A stretch of DNA of 17,129 bases from an uncultured Pirellulales bacterium (lineage in GTDB: Bacteria; Planctomycetota; Planctomycetia; Pirellulales; Lacipirellulaceae): positions 1 to 17,129 of the forward strand of contig CAMYJY010000039.1 in the NCBI GenBank assembly GCA_947258835.1, read 5' to 3'. Position numbers and translations under genes: made by a program. This document shows positions 1-5,682 of this stretch, piece by piece; the stretch's first letter is position 1, and every line of letters begins with the position of its first letter. The notes under the pieces are model-generated. The model made no database searches. It saw only the letters and a program-made list of their open reading frames with translations, and had not been told where the DNA came from.

Positions 1-2
1 TC

Positions 3-668
3 TTGTTTCTAGCCGTTGCTTTTCAATTGCCCTTTCGCATTTACTTGCTACGCGAGCTACGAACCCACGTTGTCCCACGCGCTTGGCCTGATTGGTTTGA
101 GCACCAGGAACTTGTCCAGCGCGTGAATCATTCCCAGCATTGGTTGGCCGTGGGAGTATCAGCCTGGACGGAGCCCCTCCGCAAACAAAGCGAACGGCTG
201 GCCCGTTTGCTCGCTGACAAGCTTGTCGCGGGACGTGCCCAAACGCTCTGTGTGCGGACCAACCAATCCTGGGGACCGGTAAAAGCAATGCCCATCCACG
301 AGGAGCTGATGGCCACCTGGAAATCACTGGGCAACATGGAACTTCATTTACAGCAGGGAATCACCGTGGATGAGGAGTATCACACCGATGTGGAGGAAGA
401 TCGCAGGTTCCAAGCCAAGCTATTCCAGGCTGTCAGCAATTTCGAGCAGGCGCCCGACAAGCAGCTGCAAGTGATGGTGACACTCCCTCATGAGCTCGCG
501 CTCGATCCTCTCTGGATGGCAGTCGACAAAGCCGAACGCATCCACGGCGGTGTTGCGTTTGAAGGACATTTGAAATACGCATCCAAACTCATTCCCCAAC
601 TCGTACGTGGAATGCGCTTGCATGTTCACGGAAGTAGGGTCAAGGCTTTTTATCTAAGTGATGAATAA
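3..668 (+). CDS. Unrecognised protein, probably 5'-truncated by the window edge
   Basis: This open frame of 221 codons ends at TAA (666-668). The first possible start is a TTG at position 3 with no room for a ribosome binding site, so the gene probably begins before the window. I do not recognise a family. The visible protein starts with a short hydrophobic stretch and is then soluble, rich in charged and aromatic residues, with several His and Trp. There is no signal peptide or nucleotide-binding motif that I can see. Coding potential is supported by an uninterrupted frame across the first 668 bases and plausible amino-acid composition. It converges on purD with a gap of 29 bases. No function is assigned. 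Confidence 0.6.
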   Translation: MFLAVAFQLPFRIYLLRELRTHVVPRAWPDWFEHQELVQRVNHSQHWLAVGVSAWTEPLRKQSERLARLLADKLVAGRAQTLCVRTNQSWGPVKAMPIHEELMATWKSLGNMELHLQQGITVDEEYHTDVEEDRRFQAKLFQAVSNFEQAPDKQLQVMVTLPHELALDPLWMAVDKAERIHGGVAFEGHLKYASKLIPQLVRGMRLHVHGSRVKAFYLSDE

Positions 669-697
669 CTTTTGGAAAGAAACTGCAGTCACTTGCT

Positions 698-1996
698 TTA
701 GGTCCTCGAAAAGGCCTTATCCGAGATGTCTTTCCGACACCAGGCTCCGTCCCACCGAATGCATTTGACGGCCGTGTAGGCCTGCAGCTTGGCGGTGGCA
801 ATACTTTCGCCCAGCGCTGTGACCCCCAGCACGCGACCGCCGCTGGTCACCGGCTGCCCATCGCGGAGCTGAGTGCCGGCATGAAAGACCTTGGCATCCG
901 CCACCTCCGCAGCCGCGTCCAGGCCCCGCAGGGCGTGGCCTTTGGTGTAACTCCCCGGGTAGCCCGCGCTGGCCATCACCACGCATACCGCTGGGCGGGA
1001 ATCCCACTCCAGGGACGGCGCCTCCGCCAAACGGCCCGCGGCCGCGGCCTCCAACAGATCCACCAGGTCACTTTGCAGCCGGAGCATTAAGGGCTGGCAC
1101 TCGGGATCACCAAACCGAACATTGTACTCCAGTACTTTCACGCCCTGTGGCGTAATCATCAGGCCCGCGTACAGCACTCCGCGAAACGGCCGCCGAGACC
1201 GCTTCATATGATGGACCGTGGGCACCAGCACCCTTTCTTCCACACTCCGCATAATCTCTGGAGTGACCACGGGCGCGGGACTGTACGCGCCCATGCCGCC
1301 CGTGTTGGGGCCGCAGTCGCCGTCATGGGCCGGCTTGTGATCTTGGGCGGCCGGGAGGGTGACAATCGTCTGCCCATCCGTAATCGCCAACACACTCGCC
1401 TCCTCTCCCACCAAACGCTCCTCAATAATCAACTGACTCCCCGCCTCGCCAAATTCCTTGGCCCCGGCAATCCGCTCCACTGCCTCCAAGGCCTGCTCGC
1501 GATTGTCGCAGACAATCACCCCTTTGCCCGCCGCCAGACCATCGGCCTTGACCACCACGGGTACGTCGTCGCGGGCCTGCAAGTGCTGGACAGCGCTGGC
1601 TGCATCAGAAAAGGCACGGAAATCGGCAGAGGGCACATCGGCATGCCGCAGCAGGTTTTTGCAAAAAATCTTGCTGGCCTCCAGCGCCGCCGCCTGGCCG
1701 CTGGGCCCAAAACTGCGAATGCCCTCCGCACCCAACGCATCCACAATTCCCGCCGCCAGCGGTGCTTCGGGCCCAATCACCGCCAAGTGGATCTCGTTGC
1801 GCTTGGCAAACTGGACCAACCCTGCGAGATCGTGGTCCGCAATCTCGACGTTTTCGATGGGCAGGTCGGTCTCTAAGGCGGTGCCCGCATTTCCCGGTGC
1901 CACAAATACCCGATCCACCCGTGGGCTCTGGCCAATTTTCCAGGCCAAGGCGTGCTCCCGCCCGCCACCACCAACAACCAAGATCTTCATTCGCAT
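698..1996 (-). CDS. purD: Phosphoribosylamine-glycine ligase (GAR synthetase)
   Basis: PurD joins glycine to 5-phosphoribosylamine using ATP to give GAR, the second step of de novo purine synthesis, in the cytoplasm. The N-terminal Rossmann-like segment VVGGGGREHALAW (residues 7-19) is followed by the conserved VIGPEAPLAAGIVDAL region (73-88). The ATP-grasp segment VVVKADGLAAGKGV spans 147-160. Further on come GPNTGGMGAYSPAP and VLEYNVRFGDPECQP, which carry the metal and ATP ligands of the family. The 432-residue length is normal. The frame is open further upstream, but I chose the ATG at 1996-1994 because a strong GGAGGAG lies 7 bases before it; the next ATG (1990) begins MKILVV and is spaced 13 bases. 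It is divergent from the Rieske gene and appears monocistronic here. Confidence 0.96.
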   Translation of the reverse strand: MRMKILVVGGGGREHALAWKIGQSPRVDRVFVAPGNAGTALETDLPIENVEIADHDLAGLVQFAKRNEIHLAVIGPEAPLAAGIVDALGAEGIRSFGPSGQAAALEASKIFCKNLLRHADVPSADFRAFSDAASAVQHLQARDDVPVVVKADGLAAGKGVIVCDNREQALEAVERIAGAKEFGEAGSQLIIEERLVGEEASVLAITDGQTIVTLPAAQDHKPAHDGDCGPNTGGMGAYSPAPVVTPEIMRSVEERVLVPTVHHMKRSRRPFRGVLYAGLMITPQGVKVLEYNVRFGDPECQPLMLRLQSDLVDLLEAAAAGRLAEAPSLEWDSRPAVCVVMASAGYPGSYTKGHALRGLDAAAEVADAKVFHAGTQLRDGQPVTSGGRVLGVTALGESIATAKLQAYTAVKCIRWDGAWCRKDISDKAFSRT

Positions 1997-2003
1997 CCAA
2001 CGA

Positions 2004-2010
2004 CTCCTCC
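2004..2010 (-). promoter_or_regulatory. Shine-Dalgarno site of purD
   Basis: GGAGGAG on the minus strand lies 7 bases before the ATG at 1996. It decides the start: the protein begins MRMKILVV, not at the upstream in-frame ATG at 2080. Confidence 0.75.
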
Positions 2011-2068
2011 CATGGTTTTTGTGAGAACTTGGTTTTACCACAGGGCGACAGAGCGGCAAAGCCGCCGG

Positions 2069-2117
2069 CCAGCGAGGCACCGCTCGGAAGGTATTCGCCG
2101 GCCTCTGTTGGGCGCTA
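2069..2117 (+). repeat. Intergenic dispersed repeat, copy A
   Basis: This segment shares an ordered series of blocks with 3196-3268: CCAGCGAGGC, then CGCTCGGAAG, then TTCGCC (TTTGCC in the other copy), then GTTGG followed by CGCTA. Copy A lacks the middle insert present in copy B. The AGCG and CGCT ends are inversely related, as in small hairpin-type intergenic repeats. It lies in the 208-base divergent region between purD and the Rieske gene. Confidence 0.55.
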
Positions 2118-2129
2118 GCACCCAGACGG

Positions 2130-2159
2130 TTGACATATTCTAAAAAACAAGACTAGTCT
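2130..2159 (+). promoter_or_regulatory. Candidate sigma-70-type promoter for the Rieske gene
   Basis: A perfect TTGACA (2130-2135) is followed after 18 bases by TAGTCT (2154-2159), which matches TATAAT at four of six positions. Transcription would start near 2166, leaving about 40 bases before the ATG at 2205. This is a motif match only; planctomycete promoter rules are poorly constrained, so confidence is modest. Confidence 0.35.
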
Positions 2160-2204
2160 GATGGTTTACCCCAGATCACCGCGCTGAACAGCGAAGTTGA
2201 ATCC

Positions 2205-3194
2205 ATGGCGGATAAGCCAAAGATGTCGGTTGCTGAAATCCTGGCGGCTGCACGCCAAGCCGACAGTCCGGAGCCCGCTGCCTCCGTCGATCCGCCGACT
2301 GCTGAACCCAGCCCCCCGGCAACATCCCCGACGGCTGCTAAAAAAACAGCCCAGGCCCGTCCTAGTGTGGCCGAGATGCTCGCACTGGCCCGCGCACAAA
2401 AGTCCCCTGATGCAGCGGCCCAGCCTGCGGCCTCCCAGGCAACCACAAAAAAGAAACCCCAGGGTACCGCCCAGGCTCGCCCCAGTGTGGCCGAGATGCT
2501 CGCGCAGGCCCGCGGGCAAAAGTCCAGTGACAAAGCGCCGCAGTCCGCTGCGAAAAAACCGACTGCCAGGAAAACCGCCGCCACGCCTCCCGCAAAAACG
2601 CGCCACACCAGGAGCATCTTGGCTGCCCCGCCCCAGACGGCTCTCGCCGGCCCGCTGAGCAAGTCGGCAGCAGCCGCTCAGGCTGCAGGTAAAAACTCGC
2701 AAGCCGCCGCTCAACCGCAGGCGCATCCCGCTGGATTTTCATCCCCGCACGGCGCTACCCTACTGCATCGTTGCTGGTCCACACTCAAATTTCTACTCCC
2801 GCGATTCTATCGTCGGCCCCCCGCCCAGGTGACCGTTGGGTTTCCCCACGACTTTCCGGCCGGCCAGGTGCAAACCAAGTATGTGGCCGAATTCGGCATT
2901 TGGGTAGCGAACGCCGACTACAACGGTCAACGTCAACTGTACGCACTCCAGGCGGCCTGCACGCAGCACAACTGCACCACGAATTGGCTGGCAGCCGAGC
3001 AAAAATTCAAGTGCCCCGCGCACGGCTGCAGTTTTCGTCAGGACGGCAGCAACTGTGCAGGCCCCGCCTCGCGGCCCCTGGAACGCTGCGCTATTCACCT
3101 GACGGACGATGGTCAAGTAGAGATTGATACCAGCCGCACCTTCCGCGCTGAAATGGGCCAATGGGACAACCCGGCCTGCTTTATCCCTCAGTAA
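2205..3194 (+). CDS. Rieske-type [2Fe-2S] protein with repeated N-terminal SVAE(I/M)LA motifs and altered box 1
   Basis: The C-terminal third (about residues 205-329) reads like a planctomycete bc-complex Rieske subunit: NWLAAEQKFKCPAHGCSF, then GPASRPLERC and DDGQVEIDTSRTF. Box 2 is C270-P-A-H273-G-C275. Box 1 is C252-T-Q-H255-N-C257, so the histidine is three residues after the cysteine instead of two as in the usual C-T-H-x-G-C. The usual disulfide cysteine of CPCHG is Ala272, and Cys275 may substitute. The first 170 residues are Ala/Pro/Lys-rich and contain three short helical repeats (8-17, 54-63, 94-103) of the form S-V-A-E-I/M-L-A-x-A-R. I see no clear transmembrane helix or signal peptide, unlike ordinary bc Rieske subunits; the short hydrophobic stretch near 190-198 is too brief. 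It leads the cupredoxin-like and cytochrome c genes. Electron transfer is inferred; cluster binding is uncertain because of box 1. Confidence 0.85.
   Translation: MADKPKMSVAEILAAARQADSPEPAASVDPPTAEPSPPATSPTAAKKTAQARPSVAEMLALARAQKSPDAAAQPAASQATTKKKPQGTAQARPSVAEMLAQARGQKSSDKAPQSAAKKPTARKTAATPPAKTRHTRSILAAPPQTALAGPLSKSAAAAQAAGKNSQAAAQPQAHPAGFSSPHGATLLHRCWSTLKFLLPRFYRRPPAQVTVGFPHDFPAGQVQTKYVAEFGIWVANADYNGQRQLYALQAACTQHNCTTNWLAAEQKFKCPAHGCSFRQDGSNCAGPASRPLERCAIHLTDDGQVEIDTSRTFRAEMGQWDNPACFIPQ
2349..2530 (+). repeat. In-gene duplication offset by 120 bp
   Basis: Positions 2349-2410 and 2469-2530 match at 53 of 62 bases with an offset of exactly 120 bases (40 codons). They encode the second and third copies of the R-P-S-V-A-E-M-L-A motif of the Rieske-like protein. 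The frame is kept, and the flanking Lys/Ala/Pro linkers resemble each other more weakly. Confidence 0.8.
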
Positions 3195-3195
3195 T

Positions 3196-3268
3196 CCAGC
3201 GAGGCCCGGGCCTCGAACCACTGCGAGCTGTCGCTCGGAAGACGTTTGCCCGCTCCCGTTGGTCGCTA
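3196..3268 (+). repeat. Intergenic dispersed repeat, copy B, with 14-bp palindrome
   Basis: This copy directly follows the stop codon of the Rieske gene. It shares CCAGCGAGGC, CGCTCGGAAG, TTTGCC and GTTGG-TCGCTA with copy A at 2069-2117, plus a middle insert of about 25 bases. It contains the perfect palindrome GAGGCCCGGGCCTC (3201-3214). The ends AGCGA and TCGCT are inverted. It could fold in RNA and help end or stabilise the transcript. The remaining bases up to 3377 hold nothing I recognise. Confidence 0.55.
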
Positions 3269-3377
3269 CAAAAATTTGACTCCAATACAACACGTTTGGC
3301 CGCAGAAGGGGACTATCCGGCTGCAGACACGCGTCATCGTCGGTTAACGGCCGCAGTGGATCGCTGCCGCCAAGAAT

Positions 3378-4271
3378 GTGAGCACCGTGCACCAACCAAC
3401 GCAGAGCCAGCACCACACCAATAGTGTCCCGCGGCCGGGCAGTCGGGGAACGGCCCACGGCACGTACGTTACGTACATTCAATTTTTTCTCTCTCGATTG
3501 ATGCTGGCCTTGCTAGGCACGTGCCTGACCCTGCCGGCAGCAGCAGCCCAGTGGGGCACGCTGACCGGTCGCCTGGTGTTTGCCGGCACGCCGCCCACTC
3601 CCCAGCCGGTGCAGGTCCATCAAGACACTCCGTATTGCGGCCAGCAACAGCTGGTCGATGAAACCTTGGTCGTGGGCCAGGAGGGAAGTTTGGCCAATGT
3701 GTTCGTCTATCTCTATGTCCAGCGCGGCCAGTCCGTGGAGGTGCATCCAGATCTGGCCCCACCTCCTACCGAGCCGGTGGTACTCGAAAATAAAGGCTGC
3801 CGGTTTCAGCCACACGCCTGCCTGGTGCGAACCGGCCAAACACTTGAGATTAGAAATGCGGACGTCGGCATTGGGCACAACACCAATGCCCAAGCCTTGC
3901 TGACCAACCCAAAATTTAACGAGCAGGTTTCGCACGCGACACCGATTCTAAAAACATTCAAGAAGTCTGAACCTTACCCGATCGAGTTGGCCTGCAATGT
4001 GCATCCGTGGATGAAGGGCTATGTGCTCATCCGAGACAACCCCTACATGGCCGTGAGCGACGCCACGGGCCACTTTAAAATTAGCAAGCTCCCCGCCGGG
4101 CAGCATCCGTTTATCTTTTGGCATGAGGCCTCAGGCAACCTCCGCGCACTGCCCGTCGGGAACACGCACACCAGCCGTCGCGGACGGGCACGGCTCACAA
4201 TACCTGCTGGACAAACCCTGGATGTGGGTGCAATCCGTGTCCCGGCCTCCATGGTAGGAGGCACGCCTTGA
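3378..4271 (+). CDS. Exported cupredoxin-like protein with carboxypeptidase-regulatory-like domain
   Basis: The protein has a hydrophobic export signal (about residues 35-58, ending in Leu-Pro-Ala-Ala-Ala-Ala), so it should act outside the cytoplasm. The middle resembles a plastocyanin-type fold: NADVGIGHNTNA offers His167, and C206-N-V-H209-P-W-M212 offers the Cys, His and Met ligands of a type-1 copper site in a shortened C-x2-H-x2-M form. The C-terminal part (about 217-297, YMAVSDATGHFKISKLPAGQH) looks like the carboxypeptidase-regulatory-like beta domain that often follows it in planctomycete proteins. The start is uncertain: the ATG at 3378 gives a 34-residue N-region before the hydrophobic core, and no strong ribosome binding site is seen; the ATG at 3501 is too late for a normal signal. 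It overlaps the cytochrome gene by four bases, implying translational coupling and a shared electron-transfer role. Confidence 0.75.
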   Translation: MSTVHQPTQSQHHTNSVPRPGSRGTAHGTYVTYIQFFLSRLMLALLGTCLTLPAAAAQWGTLTGRLVFAGTPPTPQPVQVHQDTPYCGQQQLVDETLVVGQEGSLANVFVYLYVQRGQSVEVHPDLAPPPTEPVVLENKGCRFQPHACLVRTGQTLEIRNADVGIGHNTNAQALLTNPKFNEQVSHATPILKTFKKSEPYPIELACNVHPWMKGYVLIRDNPYMAVSDATGHFKISKLPAGQHPFIFWHEASGNLRALPVGNTHTSRRGRARLTIPAGQTLDVGAIRVPASMVGGTP

Positions 4272-5566
4272 CGACCTCACACCGGGTACATCGTGCGCGC
4301 AGCACCAAGCTCCCATTCTGGAACGCGGTAGGCCGTGTGTGGCTGGCTGCCGCCGTGCTCGTTGCGGCAGGTTGCGATGCGCTGGAGCCACCCGCTTTTC
4401 GCACGAATCAACTCCAGCTGGAAGCCTGTGAGATTGCACCCGCTTACCAGCGAGAAATCTCGCAGACATTGACCGCCCTCTTCGGCACTCCCGACCACCC
4501 GTCGGTTCCGGCGGCAACGGATCTGGATCAGGCCCTGCTCAATCTGGCCGCCGGGGCGCCTGGAAGTGACCTCCAGGGAGCCAACTACGGCCTCTACCGC
4601 AAGCATTGCGCCCAATGTCACGGGGTCACCGGCGACGGCCGTGGCCCCACGGCCCGCTTCCAAAACCCCTATCCGCGTGATTACCGTCCGGGTGTGTTTA
4701 AGTTCAAATCCACCCACCACTCGGCTCAACCCACGGATGACGACCTGCGGCGGGTCCTGCGGCAGGGCGTGCCCGGAACGGCGATGCCTGCGTTTTCCTT
4801 GCCCGCCACCGAGCTGGCAGCGCTGGTTGAATACGTAAAATACCTCAGCATCCGCGGACAACTGGAAACGGCTCTCATCCGGTACGTCCAAGACGAGTTG
4901 GGAGAGGAGGCACCCGCGGACCAAGCTGGAGATGCCACGCGCGTCCCCTTAGATCCAGCCACCCATCACGCCCAGCATGAGACGGTGCTGCAGATTTTGG
5001 CGGAGGATGTGATGGCCGGGTGGAGAGCAGCCCCCCAGCTAATCGTCCTCCCGGCGCCAGCCGAAGTACCGGCCGAGGACCGAGCGGAAATCTTGGCCGC
5101 GGTGGCGGCCGGTCGTGAGCTCTTTTACGGCACACGGGCCAACTGCGCCCGCTGCCATGATCCCGAGGACGGGAGTCGGCCGGTGGAACGCGACTATTGG
5201 AATCAAGCGCATCAAGATTTCCTGGATGATCTTGCTGCCTTGGCCTCCTCCATCGAGAAACGCCGCCTCTCCCCAGGCGGGCGCGACCAGGCCTGGCAGG
5301 CCGACCTGCTGCGGCTGAGCCGCGGACAAACCGTAGCCGCCTCCCTGTATCCAGTGCGGCAGGTGCTGCCACGTGACCTCAGCCTCGGCACCTACCGCGG
5401 CGGACACCGCCGGATCGACATTTTTCGGCGTATCTCTGCCGGCATTGCCGGAACCCCCATGCCATCCTGCGGCCCCACCAGCAGCGGTGCTCCCGGGGCA
5501 CTGACGGAAACAGAAATCTGGCAGCTGGTGGACTACGTGCTGTCCCTGCCGGCAGAGAAAAATTGA
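4268..5566 (+). CDS. Diheme cytochrome c, probable lipoprotein
   Basis: Two c-type heme motifs are visible: C114-A-Q-C117-H118 and C293-A-R-C296-H297. Each is followed by a GT-x-MP motif that offers the axial methionine, Met173 in GTAMPAF and Met398 in GTPMPSC. The protein is therefore two cytochrome c domains joined by a linker of about 100 residues, 432 residues in all. The N-terminus has a basic region, a hydrophobic core and AAGC-D, an imperfect lipobox, so it is probably exported and lipid-anchored. The start is TTG at 4268, within TTGA overlapping the stop of the preceding gene; this is the first codon of the frame that gives a full signal. It probably accepts electrons from the cupredoxin-like and Rieske partners or passes them to an oxidase; partners are inferred from gene order. 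Confidence 0.88.
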   Translation: MTTSHRVHRARSTKLPFWNAVGRVWLAAAVLVAAGCDALEPPAFRTNQLQLEACEIAPAYQREISQTLTALFGTPDHPSVPAATDLDQALLNLAAGAPGSDLQGANYGLYRKHCAQCHGVTGDGRGPTARFQNPYPRDYRPGVFKFKSTHHSAQPTDDDLRRVLRQGVPGTAMPAFSLPATELAALVEYVKYLSIRGQLETALIRYVQDELGEEAPADQAGDATRVPLDPATHHAQHETVLQILAEDVMAGWRAAPQLIVLPAPAEVPAEDRAEILAAVAAGRELFYGTRANCARCHDPEDGSRPVERDYWNQAHQDFLDDLAALASSIEKRRLSPGGRDQAWQADLLRLSRGQTVAASLYPVRQVLPRDLSLGTYRGGHRRIDIFRRISAGIAGTPMPSCGPTSSGAPGALTETEIWQLVDYVLSLPAEKN

Positions 5567-5682
5567 AACCAGCAACAGTCCCGAAAATGCAGCGCGGACG
5601 CCCAATTCCGTGATACACTGCGGCAAATTATCAGAACTTTCTCGAATAACTGACACTTGCTAGCGAATCTAAGGTTGCACGT

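Noticed and set aside
1208..1876. Plus-strand open frame of 222 codons opposite purD
   Set aside because: purD is certain on the minus strand, and the frame shows no independent features.
1991..2080. Longer purD start at 2080
   Set aside because: The extra 28 residues are not family-like, and the strong ribosome binding site at 2004-2010 serves the ATG at 1996.
3161..3424. Short open frame between the Rieske and cupredoxin-like genes
   Set aside because: It overlaps the end of the Rieske gene and the repeat copy B, is Arg-rich without motifs, and has no ribosome binding site.
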